This document shows, one piece after another, positions 20,641 to 29,363 of a stretch of DNA of 53,030 bases. Made by a program: the position numbers and the translations under genes. Below the pieces are notes generated by a model. It did no database searches. It worked only from the letters and a program-made list of their open reading frames with translations, and was not told the origin of the DNA. Origin of the DNA: Brevundimonas diminuta ATCC 11568. Its GTDB lineage: Bacteria; Pseudomonadota; Alphaproteobacteria; Caulobacterales; Caulobacteraceae. The stretch lies in contig NZ_GL883086.1 of assembly GCF_000204035.1 (NCBI RefSeq), forward strand, positions 1,057,540-1,110,569. Reading direction: 5' to 3'. Within the stretch, counting starts at the first letter, position 1. Each line of letters begins with the position of its first letter.

Positions 20641-21657
20641 TCAATCCAGGCTCGCCACGACGGCGATCAACTCATCCACCGACGCTTCATCCGTCGCCCA
20701 GGAGCAGACGAACCGCACAGAACCATCGTCGAATTGATAGCAGGCCCAACCCGCAGCGTTCAGCGCTTGATGCGCCTCATCCGGCATCCGCACAAAGACA
20801 GTGTTCGATTCCACCGGGTGGGCCAGTACGAAGGGCGTCCGCCCCTCGATGCCGTCGGCCAGGCGCTGCGCCATCAGATTGGCGTGGGCGGCCCCCGTCA
20901 GCCAATCGCCGGATTCCAGAAGTCCCAGCATCGGCGCAGCCAGCAACCGCCCCTTGGACGCCGTCTGCCCCGCCTGCTTCAGCCGGTTGTCGATCCGGCG
21001 CGTCAGCGTCTTGTCGAAGATCACCAGGGCCTCGACGCAGTGCGCGCCCGCCTTGGCCCCGCCGAACGACAGCACATCGACGCCCAGGCGCGGAATGTCC
21101 TTAGGATCGAAGCCCGCCGCCACAGCGTTAGCCAGCCGCGCGCCGTCCATGTGCACGCCCAGGCCCGCCCGCTTTGACGGTTCGATCAAGTGGCGAAGTT
21201 CTTCTTCGGAATAGACGGCGCCGTATTCGGTCGTCTGCGTCACACTGAGCGCCGCCGGCGGTTGACGATGCCCGACCACCGGCTCTTCCAGCGCGGCGTA
21301 GAGCGCGGCGAGGTCGATCTTGCCCGAATAGCCCGGCAGGCCGATCAAGCCGACGCCCTGGCCGAAGAATCCAGGCGCCCCCGTCTCGTCTGTACAGACG
21401 TGGGCCGCATGATGCGCCAGCACCGCCTCATAGGGTCGCGCCAACATCGACAGGCCGATGGCGTTGGCCGCAGTGCCGCTGAAGACGAAACGCACCTCGG
21501 CGTCGGCGTCCAGCGTCTGGCGGATCAAATCGGCGGCGCGCGCCGAGGTTTCGTCCGCGCCATAAGCCCGCGCAAACCCGGCGTTGGCAGCGACCAAGGC
21601 CTGAAGCGCCGAGGGCGCCATGCCCGTCGTATTGTCGGAACCGAAATCAAAACGCAC
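20641..21657 (-). CDS. ltaE: Low-specificity L-threonine aldolase
   Basis: The 338-residue PLP enzyme of the beta-eliminating lyase fold cleaves L-threonine or allo-threonine to glycine and acetaldehyde. The N-terminus MRFDFGSDNTTG is typical. The PLP lysine is Lys202 in LSFGGAKAG, and Asp171 in VHMDGAR contacts the PLP ring nitrogen. The start is GTG at 21657. It lies three bases after the mechanosensitive channel gene on the same strand. Confidence 0.9.
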   Translation of the reverse strand: MRFDFGSDNTTGMAPSALQALVAANAGFARAYGADETSARAADLIRQTLDADAEVRFVFSGTAANAIGLSMLARPYEAVLAHHAAHVCTDETGAPGFFGQGVGLIGLPGYSGKIDLAALYAALEEPVVGHRQPPAALSVTQTTEYGAVYSEEELRHLIEPSKRAGLGVHMDGARLANAVAAGFDPKDIPRLGVDVLSFGGAKAGAHCVEALVIFDKTLTRRIDNRLKQAGQTASKGRLLAAPMLGLLESGDWLTGAAHANLMAQRLADGIEGRTPFVLAHPVESNTVFVRMPDEAHQALNAAGWACYQFDDGSVRFVCSWATDEASVDELIAVVASLD

Positions 21658-21660
21658 GGC

Positions 21661-22641
21661 TCATTCTCTCCCTTGGTCCGAGGCCTCGCCCTGGACCGCA
21701 CTGTCCTGGATCGGGGCCATGACGACCCGCGCGAACTTGGCGTCCTTCGCCGGCACCTCGACTTGGTGCGGGAAGGGAATCTCGATGCCGGCTTCGTCCA
21801 GGGCTTCCTTGCCCGACTGCATCAGATCGGCCTGGGTCTGCCACCAGTCGCTAGTGTTCACCCAGGCGTGCAGAGTGATCTCGACCGCGCTGTCCAGCAG
21901 GGCCGTCACCCCGGTCCAGGGCGCAGGATCCTTCAGCACCTTGTCGTGAAGCCGCGCCACCGCCGCCAGCACGTCGCGCGCCTCCTTCAGATTCTCGCCG
22001 TAGCCGACGGTGAACTTGATCTCGATCCGGCGCGTCCGCTGGCCCGTCAGGTTGATGATGACGTCGCTCAGCACCTTGGAGTTCGGAATGACGATCTTGT
22101 GGTTGTTGGCGTTCGTCAGTTGGGTGGTGAACAGGTCCAGCTTCTGCACCGTGCCCGAGGCGCCGCCCACATCGATGACCTCGCCGACGCGATAGGGGCG
22201 CAGGACCAGCAGCATCACCCCCGCCGCCACGTTCGACAGCGTGCCCTGCAACGCCAGGCCGACCGCCAGGGAGGCGGCACCCAAAACGGCGATGATGGAG
22301 GTCGTCTGCACGCCCAGCCGCTGCAGCACGGCGATCATGCCGATGATGATGACCACCACCCGCACGATCTGAACCATAAAGGCCAGCACCGTCGGATCGC
22401 GCCTAACGGCCTTGGTGCGGCCCAGCAGCTTGCGCGCAGCCCCCGACGCCCAGCGCGCCGCCACCAAGGTCAGGGCGAAGATGATCGCCGCCACCGTCAG
22501 GTTGATGGCGAAATCGCCCAGCATATCCATGGCCTTGGCCAGGATGGTCGCGTCGACGGTCAACCTCTGCTCGCCAGCGGCCACCACCTGAGCCAGGGGC
22601 TCGGCGAGGACGGCAGGGGTATGCAGGAAATTCATGAGCAT
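21661..22641 (-). CDS. Small-conductance mechanosensitive channel (MscS family)
   Basis: The 326-residue protein has three N-terminal membrane helices. The third is the Gly/Ala-rich pore helix (IIAVLGAASLAVGLALQGTL), followed by the beta domain (NVAAGVMLLVLRPYRVGEVI) and a C-terminal alpha/beta vestibule. It opens under membrane tension to release solutes. ATGs at 22641 and 22635 are both possible starts. The C-terminus extends somewhat past the usual end with an acidic tail. Confidence 0.93.
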   Translation of the reverse strand: MLMNFLHTPAVLAEPLAQVVAAGEQRLTVDATILAKAMDMLGDFAINLTVAAIIFALTLVAARWASGAARKLLGRTKAVRRDPTVLAFMVQIVRVVVIIIGMIAVLQRLGVQTTSIIAVLGAASLAVGLALQGTLSNVAAGVMLLVLRPYRVGEVIDVGGASGTVQKLDLFTTQLTNANNHKIVIPNSKVLSDVIINLTGQRTRRIEIKFTVGYGENLKEARDVLAAVARLHDKVLKDPAPWTGVTALLDSAVEITLHAWVNTSDWWQTQADLMQSGKEALDEAGIEIPFPHQVEVPAKDAKFARVVMAPIQDSAVQGEASDQGRE

Positions 22642-22685
22642 GAGCCGGGTCTAACGCCTATGCAGCCGATTGGAAGCCCCGCCGG

Positions 22686-24383
22686 TCAAGCTTTTTCACC
22701 GGCGTTGACCCGCCCGCCGCCGCGTTCGATGGCGTCCAGCAGGTCCAGAACGGAGTCCAGGGCGTCGGCCTCCCGCGCTGGCTTGTCCCAGCGGATGCGG
22801 CTGACGCGCGGAAAGCGCATGGCCACCCCCGACTTGTGCCGCGTGGAGCGCTGCAATCCCTCGAAGGCGATCTCCAGCACCAGGCCGAAATCACGCTCGG
22901 CGCGGACGGCGCGAACAGGGCCGAAGCGATCCGTCGTGTGATCGCGGACGAACTTGTCGATCTGCTTCAACTCTTCGTCGGTGAAGCCGAAATAGGCCTT
23001 GCCGACGGGCGTCAGCGTCCCCTCCTTCGTCCAGACCCCGAAGGTGTAGTCAGAGTAGTAGCCGGAGCGTTTGCCATGCCCGCGCTGGGCGTACATCAAC
23101 ACGGCGTCAATGACGTGCGGATCGCGCTTCCACTTGAACCACGGCCCCTTGGGGCGACCCGCCACATAAAGGCTGTCACGACGCTTCAGCATCAACCCTT
23201 CGGCGGCGGCGCCCACAGGCGGATCGGCGCGCAAGGCCGCCAGATCGTCCCAATCTGTGAATTCCAGCAGAGGCGACAGGCCCAACCGCTCTCCGTCATG
23301 CTCGGCCGCCAGTCGCTCCAACCGCTCCCGCCGCTCGGTCAGGGGCAGTTGGCGCAGATCGGTCGCCCCTTCGGCCAACAAATCATAAGCCAAGATGCCC
23401 GCCGGATAGTCCTGAATTAGTCGGGCGCTCGCCGTCTTGCGGTTCAGCCGCTGTTGCAGGTCGCCGAAGGGCGCCACCACTCCGTCGCGGATCACCAGCA
23501 GCTCGCCGTCCACCGCTCCCTCAAAGCGCAACCCCGCCGCCACATCGGGAAAGGCGGCTGAAATCTCGTCGCCCGTGCGGGAATAGAGGCGCGTCTGACC
23601 GCCCTCGCGCACCGCCTGGACGCGAATGCCGTCCCACTTCCATTCAGCGAAGAAATCAGCGGGGTCCAGGCGCGGCAGGTCCAGCCCTTCGTCCAGAGCC
23701 GTCGCCAGCATGACCGGGCGAAACCGGCCGGGCGCATCCGCGCTGGGCTGCTCCGCCCGCCCCTCCACCCAGGCGAACAGATTCTCATAGGGCGGCCTCA
23801 GGGCGTGCCAGATTTCCTCAATATCGCCGACGGTGATGGGCGGCAGGCTTTCCGTCGCCTCACGGCCATCCGGGCTGGGCGGGTCGATCACGGTCGCCGG
23901 ACGCATCATGGCCACGGCTGTACGCGCCAGCCGCGCCGACAGACCGACCCGCAGCCCGCCCGTCACCAATTTCAGCAAGGCCCAACGCCCCTTGGGCTCA
24001 AGCGCGTCCAGCCAACCCTCAATCAGAGACGGCGCTTCCGCGCGATCGGCCCGCATAAGGGCGTCCACCACCTCGCCCAGCTCCGGCTCGCGATTGGCGC
24101 GGTGCATCGGATCGCGCGGCCAGATCAGCGCTGTCGTCTCCGCCAGATCGCCGACATAGTCATAGGACCAGCCGAACAAGACCGGGTCCACGCGCGCCTC
24201 TACCGCCTTGCGGATCATGGCGGGCTTGGCCGTGGCGAAGCTCAGATCGCCGGTCAACGCCGCCAAGGCCCAGCCACGATCGGGATCGGACGTCGCCTTC
24301 AGATAATCGCGTAGCAAAATCAGCTTCGCATTGCGCGAAGTCGTCAACGACAGGCGATCCAGCAGTTCGGCGAAGGGACGCAA
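22686..24383 (-). CDS. ATP-dependent DNA ligase (LigB/LigC type)
   Basis: This 565-residue ligase has an N-terminal DNA-binding domain (1 to about 200), an adenylation domain with the lysine motif E-W-K-W-D-G at Lys249, and an OB domain ending in MRFPRVSRIRWDK. It seals nicks using ATP and likely serves repair rather than replication. It starts at TTG 24383, and MRPFAELLDRL matches the family. In many bacteria it is next to genes for a ligase-associated exonuclease and an Lhr-type helicase. Neither is adjacent here. Confidence 0.92.
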   Translation of the reverse strand: MRPFAELLDRLSLTTSRNAKLILLRDYLKATSDPDRGWALAALTGDLSFATAKPAMIRKAVEARVDPVLFGWSYDYVGDLAETTALIWPRDPMHRANREPELGEVVDALMRADRAEAPSLIEGWLDALEPKGRWALLKLVTGGLRVGLSARLARTAVAMMRPATVIDPPSPDGREATESLPPITVGDIEEIWHALRPPYENLFAWVEGRAEQPSADAPGRFRPVMLATALDEGLDLPRLDPADFFAEWKWDGIRVQAVREGGQTRLYSRTGDEISAAFPDVAAGLRFEGAVDGELLVIRDGVVAPFGDLQQRLNRKTASARLIQDYPAGILAYDLLAEGATDLRQLPLTERRERLERLAAEHDGERLGLSPLLEFTDWDDLAALRADPPVGAAAEGLMLKRRDSLYVAGRPKGPWFKWKRDPHVIDAVLMYAQRGHGKRSGYYSDYTFGVWTKEGTLTPVGKAYFGFTDEELKQIDKFVRDHTTDRFGPVRAVRAERDFGLVLEIAFEGLQRSTRHKSGVAMRFPRVSRIRWDKPAREADALDSVLDLLDAIERGGGRVNAGEKA

Positions 24384-24459
24384 TCGGGCTCCAGCTCTTC
24401 AGGCGCCCCCGCACAACGGCCTAGAAGCCATAGGTTTCCCTAGACTTCCGCTTGCCGGA

Positions 24460-26277
24460 TCAAGCGGCCGCCGCCTCGTTGTCCTGCTCCGCAAGGCGAC
24501 GCAACGCGGCTCGCCCGCCTTGAGCGTGGACCATCAGGGCTGAAAGACTTCGGAAATCGATCGGCTTGTTCAGATAGGCGTCAGCACCCGCCGCCAGACC
24601 CGCCTCATGGTCTTCGTTCCGCGCAGAGGCCGACAGGAAGATGATGGGCGTCTCAGCGTTGACGCCCCCGTCCTCGCGGATCAGGCGCGTCGCAGCCAGT
24701 CCATCCATGACCGGCATGTTGACGTCCATGATGATCAGGTCGAACCGTTGGTCGCGGGCGGCGTCCACCGCTTCCCGCCCATTCTCGGCCATGCTGGTGC
24801 GCCGTCCCGTGGACGCCATCCAAGCCTCAAGGATCATACGGTTGACGGGGTGGTCCTCCACCACCAGCACTTCCATGCCGTCGCCGGCAACGACGTCGCC
24901 TTCTGCGACGACCGCGGCCTCGGCGGCGCGCCAGGTCACCACTTCGCCTTCGACGGCAAAGGTGAAGGTCGATCCTTCGCCCAGACTCGAGGTCACGGAA
25001 ATCTCTCCGCCCATGATGTTGGCCAGGCGACGCGAAATCGTCAGCCCCAGACCCGTTCCGCCGAACCGTCGCGTCGAGGACGCGTCCACCTGAGTAAAGG
25101 GCTGGAACAGTTGATCCATATCGTCGTCGGAAATACCCGAGCCGCTGTCGATCACGACGAACTCAAAGGCCACCCGACGTTCCGAGACACGACGCCCGCG
25201 TGTCACGAACCGCACCGCCCCCTGATCCGTGAACTTGACGGCGTTGGACAGAAGGTTCTGCACGACCTGACAGACGCGCAAAGGATCCCCCCGCACCACG
25301 GCAGGCACATCGCCCTCGAATTCCGCGATGAAATTCAGGCCCTTCGCTTCAGCCTGGGCTTCGAACGGGCCGACGATGCGACGATGCAAATCCTCCAGAT
25401 TCACGTCCACCGCTTCGAAATTCATGCGCCCCGCCTCGATCTTCGTCATGTCGAGGATGTCGTTCAGCAGGCTCAGCAGATTGTCGCCGGAGTTGCGGAT
25501 AATGGCCAGATACTCACGCTGCGCCCCTTCCAGCCGAGTGGCGCTGAGCAATTGCGCCGCGCCCAACACGCCGTTCATCGGCGTGCGCAACTCGTGGGAG
25601 ATGACGCCCAGGAAGTTGGATTTCGCCTCATTGGCCGCATCGGCCTTGTCGCGGGCGGCTTCCAGTTCCTCGATCAGATGAGCCTGATGTTCCTGGAAGG
25701 CGCGGATGCGCTCCTCGCGCAGCATGGTCATCGTCACCAGAACGAACAGGCTGGCCGCAGTGAACGGCGCCAAGGCCACAAAGGGCCAGAAGACCGGATC
25801 GCCCAGCAGATTGACGGCGATGATCGCCGCCGCCGCGCCATAGGGGGAGGAGATCAAAATAGCTTGTCGCGGCGAATTCCGCAGTTGGGCGAAGACCAGC
25901 ACATAGCCCGACATCAAAAAGGCGATAGCCAGTTCACGCCCGAACATCGACGACGAGAACCAGGCCAGCAGCGGCGCCACGGCCCAGACCGCCGTGGTGG
26001 CTGTGGCCACAGCCGGGAACACCAGGCCCCAGCCGCTGCCTGCTCTCTGGCTGACTCGCTTTTCGACTTCGCCGCGCAGGGCGCCCGCCGCCAGGGTGGC
26101 CACGAACCAGACCAGACCGTGCGCCAGGCCGACCGTCGCGATCAAGCCCAGCGCCCAGCTGACGATGATGAGATAGCGCAGATAGTGAGTCTGCAGGATG
26201 GCGGTCAGGGCCTGGGCCGCTTCGCCCGGCGCTTGCGCCCCTTCCATCCCCTTTGTGAACCCGTCAGATCCAACCAT
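24460..26277 (-). CDS. Hybrid sensor histidine kinase/response regulator
   Basis: The 605-residue membrane protein has five to six hydrophobic helices in residues 35-190, a short coiled coil, then a HisKA domain (His228 in ISHELRTPMNG). The ATPase domain has N-box LSNAVKFTD and G-box GTGLGLTISRRL. A C-terminal REC domain has Asp518 in IIMDVNMPVMDG. There is no large periplasmic loop, so it probably senses within the membrane or by internal cues. The output partner is unknown, as no response regulator or HPt gene is next to it. Confidence 0.93.
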   Translation of the reverse strand: MVGSDGFTKGMEGAQAPGEAAQALTAILQTHYLRYLIIVSWALGLIATVGLAHGLVWFVATLAAGALRGEVEKRVSQRAGSGWGLVFPAVATATTAVWAVAPLLAWFSSSMFGRELAIAFLMSGYVLVFAQLRNSPRQAILISSPYGAAAAIIAVNLLGDPVFWPFVALAPFTAASLFVLVTMTMLREERIRAFQEHQAHLIEELEAARDKADAANEAKSNFLGVISHELRTPMNGVLGAAQLLSATRLEGAQREYLAIIRNSGDNLLSLLNDILDMTKIEAGRMNFEAVDVNLEDLHRRIVGPFEAQAEAKGLNFIAEFEGDVPAVVRGDPLRVCQVVQNLLSNAVKFTDQGAVRFVTRGRRVSERRVAFEFVVIDSGSGISDDDMDQLFQPFTQVDASSTRRFGGTGLGLTISRRLANIMGGEISVTSSLGEGSTFTFAVEGEVVTWRAAEAAVVAEGDVVAGDGMEVLVVEDHPVNRMILEAWMASTGRRTSMAENGREAVDAARDQRFDLIIMDVNMPVMDGLAATRLIREDGGVNAETPIIFLSASARNEDHEAGLAAGADAYLNKPIDFRSLSALMVHAQGGRAALRRLAEQDNEAAAA

Positions 26278-26393
26278 CGCGACGCCCCCGCCCGCTGCAA
26301 AATGCTTCGGGTGCGGACGCTAAGGGGAAAGGTTCTAAGACGATATGAATGCGGATAACTACGTAATCCGAATTTCTTGCACGTCTGTGGGTA

Positions 26394-26693
26394 TCAAGAT
26401 TGAGCTTCCTGCGGCGTCTGCGCACGGATCGAAAGCGCGTGAACAGGCCCGGCCAGCTCCGCCTGCAACACCGCGTTGACCGCCCGTTGGCGCTGCACGC
26501 GATTTTGCCCCGAGAAGGCCTCTGAAACGATGGTCAGCTGAAAATGGCTCTCGCCGTTGTCACGGCCGTCGATTCCGCCCTCGTGGTGATGACCCGCGTG
26601 TTTCCAGCTGTCGTCTTCCAGATCCAGGCGCACCGGGGCGAAGGCCGCAGTCAGTTTTTCGCGCATAACCGTCGCGATCGGGCCGTCAGACAT
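26394..26693 (-). CDS. bolA: BolA family protein
   Basis: The 99-residue protein has the BolA fold signatures: MREKLTAAF at the start, the HAGHHHEGG region and FSGQNRVQRQRAVNAVL, where the helix-turn-helix-like segment lies. BolA proteins work with monothiol glutaredoxins in iron-sulfur cluster handling. A clear AAGGAG Shine-Dalgarno precedes the ATG. It is divergent from the J-domain gene by 44 bases, an arrangement common in alphaproteobacteria. Confidence 0.93.
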   Translation of the reverse strand: MSDGPIATVMREKLTAAFAPVRLDLEDDSWKHAGHHHEGGIDGRDNGESHFQLTIVSEAFSGQNRVQRQRAVNAVLQAELAGPVHALSIRAQTPQEAQS

Positions 26694-26737
26694 GGGAACT
26701 CCTTGAAGCTGTCCAATTCGGCCTTACACTTCGGGTG

Positions 26738-27412
26738 ATGTCTGCGTCTTTTCAATACAAGCCTCGCTTCACCGACATTCGGGTGAAGCCGCCGCGTCCC
26801 GACGAGGAACAGGAAGCGGCGGAGGATGTCCTGCGTCTCAAGCCGGGCGAGAAACCCTGCGACTGGGCCGACTGCACGCGTCCGGCCACGGCGCGCGCGC
26901 CGAAGTCGCGTGAGCAACTCAACGAGTTCTACAACTTCTGCCAGGTGCACGCGGGCCAGTACAACAAGAGCTGGAACTTCTACGCGGGCATGAACGAGGG
27001 CCAGATTCGCGCCGCTCAGGAAAACGAGGCCATGACCGGCGGCCGCCCCACCTGGCAAATGAAGGCAGGCCCGCAGACGCGCGAGGCCGCCGCCTTCGCT
27101 GCGAAGTTCGGCACGGCCAATAACTCAGGCGCCGGTTCGTGGCGCGACAGCTTCGGCCTGTTCGGTCGCAGGGTGAACGGCGACGCCCCCGTCCAGAACG
27201 ATCCCCATCATGGAATGGGACGCCTTGAACGCACCGCCCTGGCCGACCTTGGCCTGGAGCCCGGCGCCGACAAGGCGGCCATCAAGGCTCGCTATCACGA
27301 GATGCTCAAGCGCTTTCACCCCGACACCAACGGCGGCGACCGTGGCGCGGAAGCCAAGCTTCAGAGCGTCATCAAGGCCTGGAAAACCTTGAAAAAGGCC
27401 GGGCACGCCTGA
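26738..27412 (+). CDS. J-domain protein with an N-terminal Cys/His cluster
   Basis: The 224-residue protein ends in a J domain (about 163-224) with the H-P-D tripeptide at 194-196, so it should stimulate a DnaK-type ATPase. The N-terminal half holds C41-x4-C46 and C68-xx-H71, spaced like a single zinc site. The DnaJ zinc repeats CXXCXGXG are absent. ATG 26738 is preferred to the adjacent GTG 26735. The bolA-J domain-cobS order is common in alphaproteobacteria, though here ohr and another gene lie between. The 3' end overlaps the convergent gene by 41 bases. Confidence 0.88.
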   Translation: MSASFQYKPRFTDIRVKPPRPDEEQEAAEDVLRLKPGEKPCDWADCTRPATARAPKSREQLNEFYNFCQVHAGQYNKSWNFYAGMNEGQIRAAQENEAMTGGRPTWQMKAGPQTREAAAFAAKFGTANNSGAGSWRDSFGLFGRRVNGDAPVQNDPHHGMGRLERTALADLGLEPGADKAAIKARYHEMLKRFHPDTNGGDRGAEAKLQSVIKAWKTLKKAGHA

Positions 27413-27644
27413 GCGATCGCAACAGACCGCCTTCACCCGGCAAGGCGTCAACGCGGATCATGGCCTGACCGACGGCCGAGGAATCCCAGATTTCCGCAAA
27501 GACCTCGGCCCCGGATTCGTCCAGCATCATGCGCTGTGTTTCCTGAATCGCCTCGGTGAAGCTGTCGGCCTCCAAGGGGAACATCTGAGGCGTCCTTCCG
27601 GGCGCATCATAAACATAGCAAAAATATTGCGTGTGCGTTTCCAT
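27372..27644 (-). CDS. Hypothetical protein, 90 residues
   Basis: The family was not recognised. The protein starts METHTQYFCYVYD after a strong GGGGGAGAGGAC Shine-Dalgarno, and codon use fits real coding. Residues 1-60 look like a small mixed alpha/beta protein, and the C-terminus turns basic (RRARPFSRFSRP). It overlaps the end of the J-domain gene by 41 bases and is divergent from ohr. Many Caulobacterales have short proteins of this kind, but no function can be offered. Confidence 0.65.
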   Translation of the reverse strand: METHTQYFCYVYDAPGRTPQMFPLEADSFTEAIQETQRMMLDESGAEVFAEIWDSSAVGQAMIRVDALPGEGGLLRSLRRARPFSRFSRP

Positions 27645-27756
27645 GTCCTCTCCCCCGACGGGAGCGATGCCTAATTATTAACACCCTCTTGCCGATTTCC
27701 CGAATCACAGAACCGTTGTTTCTGACGGGCGTTGCCTCCGTGTCATCCCCCATTTG

Positions 27757-27779
27757 ATCCCCAGGCTGGGGATAAGGAG
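27757..27779 (+). promoter_or_regulatory. Perfect inverted repeat just before the ohr ribosome-binding site
   Basis: ATCCCCA, loop GGC, TGGGGAT (27757-27773) is directly followed by the AAGGAG Shine-Dalgarno (27774-27779), seven bases before the ohr ATG. It could be an operator or an mRNA stem that limits ribosome access. It does not look like the usual AT-rich OhrR site. Confidence 0.45.
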
Positions 27780-27786
27780 TCCACAG

Positions 27787-28215
27787 ATGGAAGTCTTGTA
27801 CCGCGCCCACGCCACAGCATCCGGCGGAGGTCGCGACGAAGGCCGATCGGCCACTGACGACGGCAAGATCGACGTGCGCCTGTCCGTTCCCACCGAAATG
27901 GGCGGCAAGGGCGGCGATGGAACCAACCCAGAGCAGCTTTTCGCCACGGGTTACGCCGCTTGCTACCTCGGCGCCCTGCGGCTGGTCTCAGGCAAGGCAG
28001 GCACGCCGGTCGGCCCGGACACCAAGGTCGCGGCCGGGATCGGTTTCGGCAAGAACACGCGCGGCGAAGGCTTCAATCTCGACGTAACCCTGCGGGTGTC
28101 GGACCATGGCCTGGATAGCGCGGTGATCAACGATCTGATCCAGAAGGCGCACCAGGTCTGCCCCTATTCCAACGCCACGCGCGGCAACGTCGACGTGGAC
28201 CTGTCGGCGGAATAG
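27787..28215 (+). CDS. ohr: Organic hydroperoxide resistance protein (Ohr/OsmC)
   Basis: The 142-residue thiol peroxidase reduces organic hydroperoxides using lipoyl cofactors. Catalytic Cys59 (GYAACYLGAL) and resolving Cys124 (HQVCPYSNATRGN) are both present, as is the TNPEQLFA motif with the conserved Glu. I chose ATG 27787 because of the AAGGAG Shine-Dalgarno and because MEVLYRAHATASGG is the family start. An OhrR gene was not seen nearby. It is divergent from the 90-residue hypothetical gene. Confidence 0.95.
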   Translation: MEVLYRAHATASGGGRDEGRSATDDGKIDVRLSVPTEMGGKGGDGTNPEQLFATGYAACYLGALRLVSGKAGTPVGPDTKVAAGIGFGKNTRGEGFNLDVTLRVSDHGLDSAVINDLIQKAHQVCPYSNATRGNVDVDLSAE

Positions 28216-28248
28216 AGCGACCGGCCCAGGGCGAATAATCCATCCGGC

Positions 28249-28280
28249 CCCTCGCGCGTGTTGAGCCGCGCGCGCGAGGG
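28249..28280 (+). terminator. Ten-pair GC hairpin between ohr and cobS
   Basis: CCCTCGCGCG (28249-28258) pairs perfectly with CGCGCGAGGG (28271-28280) around a 12-base loop. It lies 33 bases after the ohr stop and just before the cobS Shine-Dalgarno. It could end ohr transcription or form a cobS 5' UTR stem. There is no T run. Confidence 0.4.
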
Positions 28281-28296
28281 CGCTAGGTGGATGGCC

Positions 28297-29301
28297 ATGA
28301 CCTCTCCGCTCGACGCCTCCCCCGATCCGCTCGTCATCCTTGAACCGCACCGCAAGGTCACGCTGAAGGAAGCGTTCGGCATCGACTCCGACATGGTCGT
28401 GCCCGCCTTCGAAACGCGCGACAGCCACGTGCCCGAGATCGACGAATCCTATCGCTTCGATCCCCAGACGACTCTCGCCATCTGCGCGGGCTTCGCCTAC
28501 GACCGCCGCGTGATGGTTCAGGGCTATCACGGCACCGGCAAGTCGACCCACATCGAGCAGGTCGCCGCCCGCCTGAACTGGCCCATGGTTCGCGTCAACC
28601 TGGACGCCCACGTCAGCCGCATCGACCTGATCGGCAAGGACGCCATCGTCCTGAAGGAAGGCAAGCAGATCACCGAATTCCGCGAGGGCATCCTGCCGTG
28701 GTCGCTGCAGCGCCCGGTCGCCCTGGTGTTCGACGAATATGACGCGGGCCGTCCAGACGTCATGTTCGTGATCCAGCGTGTACTGGAGGCTCAAGGCCGC
28801 CTGACCCTGCTGGACCAGAACCGCGTCATTCGTCCGAACAAGTGGTTCCGCCTGTTCGCCACCTCGAACACGGTCGGCCTGGGCGACACCACGGGCCTGT
28901 ACCACGGCGCCCAGCAGATCAACCAGGCGCAGCTGGACCGCTGGAACATCGTCACGACGCTCAACTATCTCGACCACGACGTCGAGGCCGAGATCGTCGC
29001 CGCCAAGGTGCCGGAGTGGAACGACGCCGAGGGCAAGCGCCGCATCGCCGCCATGGTCCGCGTCGCCGACATGACCCGCAACGCTTTCATGAACGGCGAC
29101 ATCTCGACCGTCATGTCGCCCCGCACGGTCATCACCTGGGCCCAGAACGCCATCATCTTTGGCGGCGACGTGGCCCTGAGCTTCCGCCTGACCTTCCTGA
29201 ACAAGTGCGACGAACTGGAACGGCCGACCATCGCTGAGTTCTATCAGCGCGCCTTCGGCGAAGACCTGCCGGAATCCGCCACTCGGGTGAAGATCGGCTA
29301 A
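28297..29301 (+). CDS. cobS: Cobaltochelatase subunit CobS
   Basis: The 334-residue AAA+ ATPase subunit of the aerobic cobaltochelatase CobN-CobS-CobT inserts cobalt into hydrogenobyrinate diamide. It has Walker [10 protein letters not shown] at 76-84 and Walker [12 protein letters not shown] chose ATG 28297 for the AGGTGG Shine-Dalgarno with six-base spacing. ATG 28291 would have none. The usual partner cobT does not follow. A strong terminator lies 24 bases after the stop, so cobS is transcribed alone here. Confidence 0.93.
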   Translation: MTSPLDASPDPLVILEPHRKVTLKEAFGIDSDMVVPAFETRDSHVPEIDESYRFDPQTTLAICAGFAYDRRVMVQGYHGTGKSTHIEQVAARLNWPMVRVNLDAHVSRIDLIGKDAIVLKEGKQITEFREGILPWSLQRPVALVFDEYDAGRPDVMFVIQRVLEAQGRLTLLDQNRVIRPNKWFRLFATSNTVGLGDTTGLYHGAQQINQAQLDRWNIVTTLNYLDHDVEAEIVAAKVPEWNDAEGKRRIAAMVRVADMTRNAFMNGDISTVMSPRTVITWAQNAIIFGGDVALSFRLTFLNKCDELERPTIAEFYQRAFGEDLPESATRVKIG

Positions 29302-29325
29302 AGGGTTCCCTCTCGCGCAATTGAG

Positions 29326-29363
29326 AAGGCCGCCTTCCCGATCCGGAAGGCGGCCTTTTTCTT
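29326..29363 (+). terminator. Rho-independent terminator of cobS
   Basis: AAGGCCGCCTTCC and GGAAGGCGGCCTT form a perfect 13-pair stem around a six-base loop, followed by TTTTTCTT. It is the clearest intrinsic terminator in the window. It may also work on the opposite strand for ctaA, which ends at 29362. Confidence 0.9.

Noticed and set aside
21190-22941. Plus-strand 583-codon frame
   Set aside because: Antisense to the aldolase, MscS and ligase genes; no domain can be seen.
24607-26358. Plus-strand 583-codon frame
   Set aside because: Antisense to the hybrid kinase, whose motifs are complete.
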